In this document: positions 43,386-54,689 of the stretch, piece by piece
Layout: the number at the start of each line of letters is the position of its first letter
Position numbering within the stretch: position 1 is the first letter of the stretch
Assembly (NCBI GenBank): GCA_014860575.1
Contig: JACZJK010000021.1
Coordinates: 62,001 to 126,000 of the forward strand
Reading direction: 5' to 3'
From: Bacteroidales bacterium
GTDB taxonomy: Bacteria; Bacteroidota; Bacteroidia; Bacteroidales; JAAYJT01
DNA: 64,000 nt
Translations under genes and position numbers: made by a program
Notes under the pieces: model-generated
The model's input: the letters and a program-made list of their open reading frames with translations, nothing else
Database searches by the model: none
What the model was told of the DNA's origin: nothing

Positions 43386-45320
43386 TCAACGTTTTCCGGG
43401 GCTATAACCTCTCTTGCGCGCCATCTCTTCCAACCGCTTCTGAAATCCCGAAGTCTTTACCGGCTTCTTCTTATTTTCCATAATCTTTTTATGGATTTTA
43501 TCTTCGTCAATTACGCGACGGATCAGGAACATCTGTGCAAATGTGATAAGGTTGGTTAACATGTAATAATAACTCAACCCTGCAGAATAGTTGTTAAAGA
43601 AACCGAGGAACATTACCGGCATCAGGTACATCATCATTTTCATACCGGGCATTTGTGATGCACCTGTATCCATCATTTTGCTGTTCACATAAGTGTAAGC
43701 TACGGTTGAAATTGCCATGAGTAAAGTAAACAAGCTTACATGATCGCCGTAAAAGGGTATTGTAAATGGCAAATCCAGCACTGAATCGTAGGTTGAAAGG
43801 TCATGTGCCCAGAGGAAAGGTTGCTGTCTGAGTTCTATAGAGGAAGGGAAAAACCTGAAAAGGGCAATGAGAATTGGAAACTGAATAAGCATCGGCACAC
43901 AGCCCGACATTGGGTTCACACCAGCCTTTTTATACAATGCCATCAAAGCTTGCTGCTTCTTCATGGCATCTTCTTTTTTTGGGAATTTCTTATTCATTTC
44001 CTCGACTTCTGGTTTTAGCACCCGCATTCTTGCCTGAGAAACATAAGTTTTGTAGGTGAGCGGAAATAAAACGGTTTTCAGGAGGATGGTAAGAATGAGT
44101 ATGATGATTCCGTAATTCAGATTAAAACTTTCAAGAAAGTTGAAAACAGGAATCACTGCGAAGCGGTTCAGCCACTGCATGAGGAAAAAACTCCATCCAA
44201 GCGAAATTTGACGCTCGAGACGTAAATCATATTTGCGGAGGATACTGTACTTGTTCGGTCCCAGGTAAATACTTAGCGGAACTGAATATTGAGCACCCGC
44301 CTGGTAGGGAATGCTGATATCAGCCTCCATGGATTGAAGGTAGCGGTCATCAATTGAATTTTCATCCACGAATGAGTTTACTTCAGCGCTGATGAAGCTC
44401 TCGTTGGCAATGAGGGTAGTATTAAAAAACTGTTGTTTGAACGCTATCCATTTGACCCTGGTTTTAAGCGATTCGCTGTCATCTTTGGTTTCGGACAATT
44501 CGCCCATGTCCTCACTGATGTAACGGTAATGTATTGTACTGACATTGCGTTCGTTTTTCAAATCCTTTTCCTGACGCTGCAGCTGGTTTTTCCATTCAAG
44601 TTCGAGGAAGTTCGTATTATCATCGATGATATTGTTCATGCCGACAAAATTCAGATTAAGGCCGGTCATGTAATCATTGCCTTTGAGGGTATATTTGAAT
44701 TCAATAAAACTTTCTGATGCCGATTGAGTTGTATCATTGCCGGCATAGGCACGCATTCCAAACTGAATTTCATTGTCACCGGTTACAGATATCAAACTAT
44801 CGCCCTCGGATTGGTCATCATACCAAAATGGTTTGAAATACAATGATTCCGTTTTTATAATACGATTATTGGAAAAGAACACCAGGCCAAAGGCAGACGA
44901 ATCAGGGTGCAAGAGTTCCAATGGCAAGGTGTCGTGGGTGCGAAATTCACGAAGTTGGGCTGAGACAATGCGCCCACCTTTGGATGAAATACCGAGTCGG
45001 AGCAAGTCGCTTTCTATGTGGAAGATTTCCTCAGTTCCGGTAGCGGAAACGGCGAAACTACCATAGCGGTCGAGTAATCCTGCTTTAATTGCTGTAGCGT
45101 TTTCTTCGGTTTCAACTGGTGTGGTTACAACAAGTTCTTCCGGGATAATTCTTTCAGCTTTAATTGCGCTGGCTTCCTCTTGTTGCTGGCGTACGACGGC
45201 AATGGAATCCATAACGCGCTGTTTCTCTGCAAGTTCTTCTTTGGATGGCGTCATCCAGATACTGTAAGCGATGAGCATGCCGAAAATAAGCACAAGCCCG
45301 ATAATATTCTCTTTGTTCAT
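43386..45320 (-). CDS. yidC: Membrane protein insertase YidC
   Basis: A 644-residue YidC of the Gram-negative type: N-terminal membrane segment (IIGLVLIFGMLIAYSIW), a large periplasmic beta domain to about residue 360, and the conserved insertase core with five helices, including FGMLNYGIIILILTILLKTV-like helix 2 (NYGIIILILTILLK), KKAGVNPMSGCVPMLIQFPI and SYYYMLTNLITF. The tail is Lys/Arg rich. It lies 105 bp downstream of pyrG, the usual Bacteroidota order, but also has its own promoter (45361-45393). Confidence 0.95.
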   Translation of the reverse strand: MNKENIIGLVLIFGMLIAYSIWMTPSKEELAEKQRVMDSIAVVRQQQEEASAIKAERIIPEELVVTTPVETEENATAIKAGLLDRYGSFAVSATGTEEIFHIESDLLRLGISSKGGRIVSAQLREFRTHDTLPLELLHPDSSAFGLVFFSNNRIIKTESLYFKPFWYDDQSEGDSLISVTGDNEIQFGMRAYAGNDTTQSASESFIEFKYTLKGNDYMTGLNLNFVGMNNIIDDNTNFLELEWKNQLQRQEKDLKNERNVSTIHYRYISEDMGELSETKDDSESLKTRVKWIAFKQQFFNTTLIANESFISAEVNSFVDENSIDDRYLQSMEADISIPYQAGAQYSVPLSIYLGPNKYSILRKYDLRLERQISLGWSFFLMQWLNRFAVIPVFNFLESFNLNYGIIILILTILLKTVLFPLTYKTYVSQARMRVLKPEVEEMNKKFPKKEDAMKKQQALMALYKKAGVNPMSGCVPMLIQFPILIALFRFFPSSIELRQQPFLWAHDLSTYDSVLDLPFTIPFYGDHVSLFTLLMAISTVAYTYVNSKMMDTGASQMPGMKMMMYLMPVMFLGFFNNYSAGLSYYYMLTNLITFAQMFLIRRVIDEDKIHKKIMENKKKPVKTSGFQKRLEEMARKRGYSPGKR

Positions 45321-45360
45321 TTAAGGTAGTTTACAAGGAATGGAAATAGGTTTTGAGCCG

Positions 45361-45393
45361 CAAAGATAGAAGTTTTGCCTGAACACAATCAAA
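45361..45393 (-). promoter_or_regulatory. Bacteroidota-type promoter of yidC
   Basis: On the minus strand TTTTG (about 45390-45393) is followed after 21 bp by TATCTTTG (45361-45368). The yidC ATG is 41 bp downstream. Confidence 0.5.
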
Positions 45394-45424
45394 ACTAGTT
45401 CAATCAGAAAATTCATGGAATGGA

Positions 45425-47080
<1,656 letters not shown>

Positions 47081-47120
47081 CTATTAAAGGTTCTTACGGT
47101 AAAAAGCATGAAAAAATGTT

Positions 47121-47154
47121 GATTAAAAATTAAAAACCCGGTTAAAACCGGGTT
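47121..47154 (-). terminator. Terminator downstream of the receiver gene
   Basis: A perfect inverted repeat AACCCGGTT / AACCGGGTT (47135-47154), followed on the minus strand by TTTTTAATTTTTAATC. It lies 75 bp past the receiver stop. Confidence 0.75.
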
Positions 47155-47228
47155 GTAATATGCTGACAATAAATGCGATCAACACTATCAGATTTGTTGA
47201 TCCAACTTTTTGCGATCAGTTGTTGTGT

Positions 47229-47591
47229 TCAGGCTGTTTTCACGCATGAGCGCGATACAGCATCATAAATATCTTTCCTGGTAAAGGGTTTTGGAATAAA
47301 ATCATTCATTCCTACTTCCTCTGTTTTTTCACGAAAACAACTGTCAGTGTATGCTGTAATTGCGATGATAGGTGTGGATTTGTCGTAGCTCCTGATCTCC
47401 TTGGTTGCTTCAATACCATCAAGTACGGGCATATTGAGATCCATAAAAATCAAATCGTATTTTTCGTTGCGCGACGCCTCAACAGCCTCTTTACCATTGC
47501 TTACAATTGTGCATTCCCATTGCTTTAGGCGGATCATGACTTCCATGATTTGTTGATTGATCGGGTTGTCCTCAGCCACGAGAATTTTCAT
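47229..47591 (-). CDS. Stand-alone response regulator receiver
   Basis: A 120-residue receiver domain and nothing else: acidic pocket ED at residues 7-8 (KILVAEDNP), phosphoacceptor Asp in LIFMDLNMPVLDG, and the conserved TAYTD and KPF (Lys) positions. The closest resemblance is to receivers of hybrid kinases such as those with NQQIM in the first helix. The start is the ATG at 47591; six extra upstream codons do not belong. No kinase gene is adjacent, and the PAS sensor at 10814 also lacks a partner, but no link is shown. Confidence 0.88.
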   Translation of the reverse strand: MKILVAEDNPINQQIMEVMIRLKQWECTIVSNGKEAVEASRNEKYDLIFMDLNMPVLDGIEATKEIRSYDKSTPIIAITAYTDSCFREKTEEVGMNDFIPKPFTRKDIYDAVSRSCVKTA

Positions 47592-47719
47592 AGTGTCAAT
47601 TTGGTACATAGCGAAATGCAGGTTATTGTTATTTGGAAATAAATACTCCTTTCCTGATTGTTAATCCTAAAAACGGTAAAAGGTAACAGTTTTGTTGAAA
47701 ATATTTTTTACGATAAGTG

Positions 47720-47746
47720 AAAAAGGCAGGAAACTTATCCTGCCTT
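47720..47746 (-). terminator. Terminator of gap
   Basis: A perfect 9-bp stem AAGGCAGGA / TCCTGCCTT, loop AACTTA, followed on the minus strand by TTTTTC, 21 bp past the gap stop. Confidence 0.85.
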
Positions 47747-47766
47747 GCCTTCTAACTTGTTTATTA

Positions 47767-49242
47767 CTAATAATATCTGTAACTCTTTACCTGCGATATA
47801 TGCTTGGCCAGTCGCGTTACCTGGCACGTATAGCCGTACTCATTATCGTACCAGGCATAAAGAACAATGCTTTTTTTGTCTTTTGAAACCTGAGTTGCCG
47901 GACTGTCGTAAATACAGGCGCAAGAATCGCCAATGCAGTCGGTTGATACAAGTTCATTGGAAGTTGAATACCTGATTTGTTCAATGAGCGGGCCTCTTAA
48001 TGAGGCAACGCGCATGATCTCATTCACTGCTTCAACACTGGTTTCTTTGCCAACTTCAAGCATCAGAATAGCCAGGGAAATGTTTGGGGTAGGAACCCTG
48101 ACAGCATTGGCCGTAAGCTTGTTGGCCAGGCTGGGGATTGCTTTCACGGCAGCAGATGCAGCACCGGTTTCCGTGATAACCATATTAAGAGGCGCTGAGC
48201 GGCCACGCCTTGTCTTTTTATGAAAATTGTCAAGAAGGTTCTGGTCATTGGTATAGGAATGTACTGTTTCAATATGACCCTTGATGATCCCAAGTTCCTT
48301 TTCGATCACACTGAGAACAGGCACAACAGCATTTGTTGTACATGAGGCTGCTGAGAATATTTTCTCCCCATCATCGCCAAGCTTACAGGTTTCCTGGTTC
48401 ACACCATAAACGATATTTGGAATATCACCTTTGCCTGGTGCGGTGAGCAAAACCATATCAGCTCCCGGACATTTTAAATGACGGCTCAGATTGGCCCTGT
48501 CGCGGAAAATACCTGTATTGTCAATGATCAGAGCATCTTTGATCCCATGTTCTTCATAATTAAGTTCGTCGGGATGCGATGCCGATAACATCTTCACTAC
48601 ATGACCATTGATATGAAGCGAATGATCATCAATGTCTTCAACTGCTATTCCATAAAATACTCCATGAACTGAATCCTTACGAAGCAAGGACGCGCGTTTG
48701 CGAATTTCTTCGGGTGAATTACCCCGAGTAACAATAGCCCTTAGCCTTAATTGACTGCCTCTTCCTGAGTTCTGAACAATTTCTCGAGCCAATAAGCGAC
48801 CAATCCTTCCAAAACCGTATAAAACCACATCCTTGGTTATGCTGCTTCGAGGTGGTACATTTATAATATGCGACAGTTTATGGTTCAGGAAGGCATTCAT
48901 ATCACTGCTGAATTTTTCCTTTTCCTCGGTCCATTCCCGGTTCAAACGGCCAATATCAATTCTTGCTGGGGCCAGGTTCAAATCAACCATGGCCCTGGCA
49001 ATGAGCAGTGAATCATGGATAGTTAGCTCTTTCTTGATAATGTTTTCTGCGTATGAATGCTTATGAAGAATTGAATTGGCTCCGCGATCGAGCAACTGGC
49101 GACGAAGGAAAATGAGTTCAATGTCTTTATCGTACCACAACTTCCCAATTACGTCAATAAATGAGTTGGCTGCTTTTTGATCATTAATCCAATTCGTAAG
49201 GGTTGACTGATAGTGATCGTTGTTTTCGTGGGGTTTTTTCAT
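47767..49242 (-). CDS. gap: Glyceraldehyde-3-phosphate dehydrogenase, long form
   Basis: A 491-residue GAPDH. The NAD-binding GFGRIG is at 143-148, where an ordinary GAPDH has it at about residue 8, so there is a helical N-terminal extension of about 135 residues. The catalytic Cys is C301 in SAASCTTN, the active His is in ETVHSYTNDQNLLD, and TGAASAAVKAIP and VRVPTPNIS are conserved. The extended form is known in Bacteroidota and some other phyla; the extension's function is unclear. It stands alone between the receiver and rpoD genes. A TATTTTTG box is 66 bp upstream. Confidence 0.92.
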   Translation of the reverse strand: MKKPHENNDHYQSTLTNWINDQKAANSFIDVIGKLWYDKDIELIFLRRQLLDRGANSILHKHSYAENIIKKELTIHDSLLIARAMVDLNLAPARIDIGRLNREWTEEKEKFSSDMNAFLNHKLSHIINVPPRSSITKDVVLYGFGRIGRLLAREIVQNSGRGSQLRLRAIVTRGNSPEEIRKRASLLRKDSVHGVFYGIAVEDIDDHSLHINGHVVKMLSASHPDELNYEEHGIKDALIIDNTGIFRDRANLSRHLKCPGADMVLLTAPGKGDIPNIVYGVNQETCKLGDDGEKIFSAASCTTNAVVPVLSVIEKELGIIKGHIETVHSYTNDQNLLDNFHKKTRRGRSAPLNMVITETGAASAAVKAIPSLANKLTANAVRVPTPNISLAILMLEVGKETSVEAVNEIMRVASLRGPLIEQIRYSTSNELVSTDCIGDSCACIYDSPATQVSKDKKSIVLYAWYDNEYGYTCQVTRLAKHISQVKSYRYY

Positions 49243-49307
49243 AACAGGTAAAAATTAGTCGGCTTCATAATATTGACAGCAAATTTGCCCTTGCTTGCAA
49301 CAATGGT

Positions 49308-49315
49308 CAAAAATA
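49308..49315 (-). promoter_or_regulatory. -7 element of gap
   Basis: TATTTTTG on the minus strand, 66 bp upstream of the ATG at 49242. Confidence 0.4.
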
Positions 49316-49389
49316 TAAATTTATCCTTTTGATGGTAGGGTCGCGTAATTATTTTTCAAAAATCTTATTGGATAATTGAAGTTTGGATA

Positions 49390-49419
49390 AAATAAAAAAC
49401 CGTTTCGGTAAGAAACGGT
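49390..49419 (-). terminator. Terminator of rpoD
   Basis: An 8-bp stem ACCGTTTC / GAAACGGT with a GGTAA loop, followed on the minus strand by TTTTTTA, 23 bp past the rpoD stop. Confidence 0.85.
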
Positions 49420-49441
49420 CTCTATTGAAATTTTAAAGCTA

Positions 49442-50305
49442 TTAACCTAGATAATTTTTGAGGAGTTTGCTGCGCGAACTTTGCTTTAGCCGCCTGATTG
49501 CTCTTTCTTTAATTTGCCGCACTCTCTCACGGGTGAGGTCAAATTTCAACCCTATCTCTTCGAGGGTAAGGCCGTGACTTAAACCGATTCCGTAGTACAA
49601 GTATAGTACGGACCTTTCCTTCTCGGTAAGCGTAGAAAGTGAGCGTTGAATCTCTTTTAGAAGTGATTCTTTTATAAGGTTTTCATCGGTGCCTTCTGCA
49701 TCTTCATTGACAAAAACATCAATATATTTTGTGTCCTCGTCTTCGGTAAGCGGGGCGTCCATTGAAATATATCTCGTTGTGATCTTGAGCGCTGCATCAA
49801 TTTTTTGTTGCGGAAGTTCAAGCGCCTCAGCAATTTCCTCAGCCGAAGGTGGTCGTTCAAACCTTTGCTCAAGCCGGTTGGATTCTTTTTTAATTTTACT
49901 TAGCGAACCCACCTGGTTCAGCGGAAGCCTTACAATCCTCGATTGTTCGGCGAGCGCCTGCAAAATTGATTGCCTGATCCACCAAACTGCATAAGAGATG
50001 AATTTAAACCCGCGGGTCTCGTCGAAACGTTGAGCTGCTTTGATCAAACCCAAATTGCCTTCATTGATAAGATCAGGGAGGCTGAGCCCCTGGTTTTGGT
50101 ATTGCTTTGCAACCGAAACCACAAACCTTAGATTGGCCTTGACAAGTTTCTCCAAAGCTATCTGATCGCCCATTTTAATACGTTGAGCGAGTAGCACTTC
50201 CTGTTCAGCATTGATAAGTTCTTCGCGACCGATTTCCTGTAAGTATTTATCGAGCGAGGCTGTTTCCCGGTTAGTGATGGATTTAGTTATCTTTAACTGC
50301 CTCAT
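49442..50305 (-). CDS. rpoD: Primary RNA polymerase sigma factor RpoD
   Basis: At 287 residues this is the short primary sigma factor of Bacteroidota, lacking region 1.1. Region 1.2 is [18 protein letters not shown], region 2 has [20 protein letters not shown] and [20 protein letters not shown], region 3 has [20 protein letters not shown], and region 4.2 has [20 protein letters not shown]. It should recognise TTG / TAnnTTTG promoters, many of which are seen in this window. Confidence 0.95.
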   Translation of the reverse strand: MRQLKITKSITNRETASLDKYLQEIGREELINAEQEVLLAQRIKMGDQIALEKLVKANLRFVVSVAKQYQNQGLSLPDLINEGNLGLIKAAQRFDETRGFKFISYAVWWIRQSILQALAEQSRIVRLPLNQVGSLSKIKKESNRLEQRFERPPSAEEIAEALELPQQKIDAALKITTRYISMDAPLTEDEDTKYIDVFVNEDAEGTDENLIKESLLKEIQRSLSTLTEKERSVLYLYYGIGLSHGLTLEEIGLKFDLTRERVRQIKERAIRRLKQSSRSKLLKNYLG

Positions 50306-50443
50306 TGTATTCTTAATTAGTTATAAGTTAAAACGTTTGACTCTTTAATAATGTTTCGCAAACCACTTTTATTGCTTATGTTTAAGACCGATTATATTGT
50401 GAATCAAACGCCGCATCAAATGATTTATTTGGTCTAAACCAAA

Positions 50444-51928
50444 TTACATACCAAATCCATAATAGGCTTTCATGCGATTGGGGTAAATTCCTTCCACCAG
50501 AACTCCGCCTTTCTTCTCTTTCAAAAGGTTCTCAACATCTGAGTTTGTGTTTACAAGATTATTATCAATTTTGGTGATGATAAAACCGTCACGTACACCG
50601 GCATCGTTCAAAACGCCTTTGCCAAGTTTAGTGACCTGTACACCATTTGTAATCCCAAGCTGCGCTTTTAATTCCGAAGACACCGGTTCAAATGAAGCGC
50701 CAAGAATTGACAATACCTGTCGTTCTTGCTTCTGGACCACCGCAGTTTGCCCTTCACTGTTGCGAAGTACAACGGGCATAACCTTGTCTTTATCGCCTCG
50801 ACGCACAAGAAGTTCTACTTCGTCACCCGGACGATGCACGCCGATAATTTCGAGCAATTCACTGGTGCTGTTAACATGCATTGTATTTACTGAAAGTATT
50901 ATGTCTCCTTCTCTGATTCCGGCAGCTTTGGCTGCTCCATTTTCAGATACCCCTGCTACATAAACACCACGAACCTCTGAAAGTCCTTCTTCGCGTGCGA
51001 ACCTTCCGTCAATCTCACGGATGGAAACACCGATGAAAGCCCGCTGAATGGTTCCAAAACGCTGAAAATCATCAACTACCTTTTTAACAATATTAACCGG
51101 AATTGCAAAAGAATAACCAGTATAATATCCTGTTCCGCTGGCTATTGCAGCATTTATGCCAATTAGCTCACCTTGAAGGTTTACCAATGCCCCTCCGGAA
51201 TTACCACGATTCACAGCTGCATCCGTTTGTATGAACGACTCAATCGCTGTGCCATCAGGATTTACAAGGATATTGATATTACGTGCTTTTGCACTTACAA
51301 TACCAGCAGTAACGGTTGATGTAAGGTTAAATGGATTGCCGACTGCCAGCACCCATTCTCCAATCTTAACCTCGTCAGAATTGCCAAATATAATGTAGGG
51401 TAAATTTTTTGCTTCGATTTTTAAAACGGCAAGATCGGTGGTGGGGTCAGTACCTATTACCCGCGCCTCGAAAGTAGATCTGTCGTTGAGGGTGACTTCA
51501 ATAAGTTCTGCTTCCTGCACAACATGGTTGTTTGTAACTATAAATCCGTCACCAGAAATGATTACTCCACTTCCGGAAGCAACAATTGGTCTGGATTGTG
51601 GGTTTGAGCGCTGCGGCCGGTCACCAAAGAAATCATGAAAATCGAAAAAGAAATGATCATAAACAGAGCTTTTACGCGTGTATTCGGTTCGTATATGTAC
51701 CACTGCATTGACTGTAAGTTCAGCCGCCCCAGTGAAATCGGGGAAGAGCTGTGCTGAATTTGCAGACGACATGCTGGCATAATGCGCCGGAAGTGCTGAT
51801 GCCTGTTCTTCAATCCTTGTTTGTGGAATTTCGGTTGGCTTTTGATTGTTGCCTGCAATAAAGAAAACCGAAGCACCAATAAGTCCTCCGGTAATTCCAA
51901 TCAATAAATAACTTACAATCTTCTTCAT
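50444..51928 (-). CDS. DegP/HtrA-type periplasmic serine protease
   Basis: A 494-residue HtrA protease. It has an N-terminal membrane anchor or signal (VSYLLIGITGGLIGASVFF), a trypsin-like domain with the triad His (VTNNHVV), Asp (TTDLAVLKI) and Ser (NRGNSGGALVN), and two PDZ domains (first about 305-395 with GIREGDIILSV, second about 410-494). A loop rich in Phe/Asp (YDHFFFDFHDFFGDRP) precedes the protease core, typical of Do proteases. It handles misfolded envelope proteins. The DegP/DegQ subtype is not resolved. It is next to rpoD, with no sign of an operon. Confidence 0.92.
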   Translation of the reverse strand: MKKIVSYLLIGITGGLIGASVFFIAGNNQKPTEIPQTRIEEQASALPAHYASMSSANSAQLFPDFTGAAELTVNAVVHIRTEYTRKSSVYDHFFFDFHDFFGDRPQRSNPQSRPIVASGSGVIISGDGFIVTNNHVVQEAELIEVTLNDRSTFEARVIGTDPTTDLAVLKIEAKNLPYIIFGNSDEVKIGEWVLAVGNPFNLTSTVTAGIVSAKARNINILVNPDGTAIESFIQTDAAVNRGNSGGALVNLQGELIGINAAIASGTGYYTGYSFAIPVNIVKKVVDDFQRFGTIQRAFIGVSIREIDGRFAREEGLSEVRGVYVAGVSENGAAKAAGIREGDIILSVNTMHVNSTSELLEIIGVHRPGDEVELLVRRGDKDKVMPVVLRNSEGQTAVVQKQERQVLSILGASFEPVSSELKAQLGITNGVQVTKLGKGVLNDAGVRDGFIITKIDNNLVNTNSDVENLLKEKKGGVLVEGIYPNRMKAYYGFGM

Positions 51929-52229
51929 GGCTTCTCAATTTTTATTTTCAACAATTTATTCAGCAGTTTTGTTTCTATGGTATTTCAGTAGTTTAAAGCA
52001 AATACAGAACTTGTTTTGGTTCGTACGTACATAGCAAAAATCATTCCTGCATTTGCGTTTGTATTCTTATGTCAGCAGCTAATATGCTGGGAATACGAAC
52101 GCTAAGGCATGACCGCAAGTATAGTTTCCACTGTTAAAAAAAGTTAATCGTAGTTTAGCTGACAATTACTCCTTCCGAATTGCTTAATTTTGTTCAAAAT
52201 CCGACTGCTTGTCAGATAAAAAGCTGCTT
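51929..52229. other. Divergent intergenic region between protease and dapF
   Basis: About 300 bp holding the dapF -7 box. I see no coding region. A CGTACGTAC stretch near 52022 and a TACGAAC at about 52096 form distant 7-bp inverted repeats of doubtful meaning. Confidence 0.4.
52185..52192 (+). promoter_or_regulatory. -7 element of dapF
   Basis: TAATTTTG, 38 bp upstream of the ATG at 52230. The in-frame TTG at 52209 lies between them. Confidence 0.45.
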
Positions 52230-53018
52230 ATGAAAATTCTATTCAGTAAATATCACGGAACAGGAAATGACTTTATTATCCTCGATAACCGTGATGGATT
52301 GATTGGCCTTGTACCCGAAACGATTGCAAGACTTTGCGATCGCCACTTTGGAATAGGCGCTGATGGGTTGATTATTATCGAACCTTCTGACAAGAGCGAA
52401 GTTCTTATGCATTATTACAATGCAGACGGAATTGAAGCGGGCATGTGCGGAAACGGAGGGCGATGTGTTGCGGCCTGGGCTTTTAGAAATGGTATAACCG
52501 ATAAAGAAATTATCGTTCGAGCAAACGATGGTGATCATTCAGCCAAAGTAGAGGAAACTGGTGAAGGCCTATACAATGTTGAATTGAGCATGACGAATGT
52601 TCATACTTACAAAAAGTTCGAAGATGGTTATTTTGTTAACACAGGCGTTCCACATTTTGTTAAACCCGTGGATGATCCGGAACTGATTGATGTAGTAAAT
52701 GAAGGCAGGATTTTGCGGTTCGACAAACGCTTTATGCCCAATGGGGTTAATGTGAATTTTGCACGGATAATAGCTGGTAAAATCAAGGTAAGGACTTACG
52801 AAAGAGGTGTTGAAGATGAGACATTATCTTGTGGAACCGGGGTTACTGCAACAGCAATAGCCGGAATGCTTTCTTTAGGTTCTGAAATTAATGAATGGGA
52901 GATTCAGACCAGGGGTGGAATTTTACAGGTTTATGCTAATTATAAGAATCTTGTTTTTAGTGATATTATCTTGAAAGGGCCTGCGCAGTTTGTGTTCGAA
53001 GGAGAAATTATTTTATAA
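52230..53018 (+). CDS. dapF: Diaminopimelate epimerase
   Basis: DapF makes meso-diaminopimelate for lysine and peptidoglycan synthesis. The 262-residue protein starts ILFSKYHGTGNDFIILDNRD and has the two catalytic cysteines in MCGNGGRCVAAW and SCGTGVTATA. The start is the ATG at 52230; a TTG seven codons upstream is less likely. It heads a plus-strand cluster: a GNAT gene starts 2 bp after its stop, then mltG. Confidence 0.95.
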   Translation: MKILFSKYHGTGNDFIILDNRDGLIGLVPETIARLCDRHFGIGADGLIIIEPSDKSEVLMHYYNADGIEAGMCGNGGRCVAAWAFRNGITDKEIIVRANDGDHSAKVEETGEGLYNVELSMTNVHTYKKFEDGYFVNTGVPHFVKPVDDPELIDVVNEGRILRFDKRFMPNGVNVNFARIIAGKIKVRTYERGVEDETLSCGTGVTATAIAGMLSLGSEINEWEIQTRGGILQVYANYKNLVFSDIILKGPAQFVFEGEIIL

Positions 53019-53019
53019 A

Positions 53020-53571
53020 ATGATTGGAGACAAAGTTAGTCTGAGGGCTGTTGAGCCCACCGACCTTGAATTGCTTTATGAGCTGGAAAACAATCCCGAA
53101 TGGTGGCATTTGAGCAATACTGTTGCGCCATTTTCGCGGTTTATTCTGGAGCAATACATCATGAATGCCCACCTGGATATTTATTCAACCAAACAATTGC
53201 GATTGATGATTGATGCAACCACAGATCAGACATTACACACGGTTGGCACAATTGATCTGTTCGAATTTGATCCTGTGAATATGAGAGCCGGGGTTGGAAT
53301 TCTGATCGCAAAAGCATGGCAGAAAAAGGGAATTGCTTCTGAAGCCCTTGGCATGTTGATAGATTTTGGCTTCAATACATTACACCTTCATCAACTCTTT
53401 TGCGGCATATGCACTGACAATGCGGCAAGTATTGAACTTTTCAAAAAACACGGGTTTAAGATAACCGGCACGAGGGAACTTTGGGTAAGAGACCGGCAAA
53501 AGTGGAAGGATGAATATTTCTTACAGCTTTTTAACCCTGTGATCCTTCATGGTATTGACCCAACTAAATAG
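53020..53571 (+). CDS. GNAT family N-acetyltransferase
   Basis: A 183-residue acetyltransferase of the SpeG/RimJ-like subgroup: VSLRAVEPTDLELLYELENN at the start, the acetyl-CoA pyrophosphate loop around RAGVGILIAKAWQKKGIASE, and the C-terminal DNAASIELFKKHGF. The ATG at 53020 lies 1 base after the dapF stop; the frame upstream overlaps dapF and is not GNAT-like. The substrate (spermidine, ribosomal protein or other) is not known. It is co-transcribed with dapF and mltG. Confidence 0.85.
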   Translation: MIGDKVSLRAVEPTDLELLYELENNPEWWHLSNTVAPFSRFILEQYIMNAHLDIYSTKQLRLMIDATTDQTLHTVGTIDLFEFDPVNMRAGVGILIAKAWQKKGIASEALGMLIDFGFNTLHLHQLFCGICTDNAASIELFKKHGFKITGTRELWVRDRQKWKDEYFLQLFNPVILHGIDPTK

Positions 53572-53582
53572 CTAAGGCTTTT

Positions 53583-54626
53583 ATGCTTATCACAAAAAGA
53601 TTAAAGATTACACTGATCATAATACTCGCGCTGATTATCACAGGCATTTCGATCATAATTGTCGGATACAAACTGTTTTTAGCGCCTGCCATGCTTATTC
53701 CTGAAGGTGAATTTGTACATATTTATATCAGAACGGGTTGGAATTTCAATGAGACAATGCAAATGCTTGAAGAAGAAAAACTTTTGCGGCATCCGAAAGC
53801 TTTCAAGAAACTGGCTGACTTTAAAAAATACAATCAACGCATACGGCCCGGGCGTTATAAAGTAACTCATGGTATGAGTAATAAAGATTTAGTGGCATTA
53901 TTACGCTCAGGGAATCAAGACCCTGTAAATGTTGTCTTTAACAATATACGCACCCCGCAACAACTGGCTGGTCGCATTGCCAAACAGCTTGAAGCAGATT
54001 CCGTTTCACTTGTAAGCGCTTTCCTGAATAGCTCAAACCATGAGAAATATGGAATTCCTGAGCATCAACTTGCCATGATGTTCATTCCAAACACATATGA
54101 ATTCTTCTGGAACACCACTGCTGAAGGCTTTATGGAACGCATGCATAAGGAATACGAAGCATTCTGGAACAGCCATCGGCTGGAAAGGTTAAAAGCTATA
54201 AATTTTTCGAAAGCGGCTGCCGTTACCCTCGCGTCAATCATTGAAATGGAAACCCGTATGCATGATGAAAAGACCAAGATTGCAGGCGTGTACATGAACC
54301 GTCTTCGGATTGGAATGCGTCTTCAGGCAGATCCCACTTTGGTGTTCGCACATGGTGATTTTACAATGCGCCGTGTGCTAAACCGGCACAAACAAATTGA
54401 TTCCCCTTACAACACTTACCGGTATGCAGGATTGCCACCCGGGCCAATTTCATATCCGTCAATATCTTCCATTGATGCAGTGCTGAATTACGAGACCCAT
54501 GACTATCTGTATTTTGCCGCGCGTGATGATTTCTCTGGATATCATAGCTTTGCCCGAACCTATCAGCAACACCTTGTTAATGCAAGGAAGTATCATCGGG
54601 CGCTGAATGAGAGGAATATACGTTAG
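53583..54626 (+). CDS. mltG: Endolytic transglycosylase MltG
   Basis: MltG cuts nascent peptidoglycan strands at the membrane and so sets glycan length. The 347-residue protein has one N-terminal membrane helix (about 8-30), a LysM-like region and the YceG catalytic domain. The catalytic Glu is at about residue 220 in ASIIEMETRM, followed by VYMNRLRIGMRLQADPT and NTYRYAGLPPGPI. It follows the GNAT gene by 11 bp. Confidence 0.94.
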   Translation: MLITKRLKITLIIILALIITGISIIIVGYKLFLAPAMLIPEGEFVHIYIRTGWNFNETMQMLEEEKLLRHPKAFKKLADFKKYNQRIRPGRYKVTHGMSNKDLVALLRSGNQDPVNVVFNNIRTPQQLAGRIAKQLEADSVSLVSAFLNSSNHEKYGIPEHQLAMMFIPNTYEFFWNTTAEGFMERMHKEYEAFWNSHRLERLKAINFSKAAAVTLASIIEMETRMHDEKTKIAGVYMNRLRIGMRLQADPTLVFAHGDFTMRRVLNRHKQIDSPYNTYRYAGLPPGPISYPSISSIDAVLNYETHDYLYFAARDDFSGYHSFARTYQQHLVNARKYHRALNERNIR

Positions 54627-54689
54627 ATCAGGAAGTTTAGGAATAGAAATCAGTTTGAAAGAGAATATAAATCCATCATAGATCAAAGC

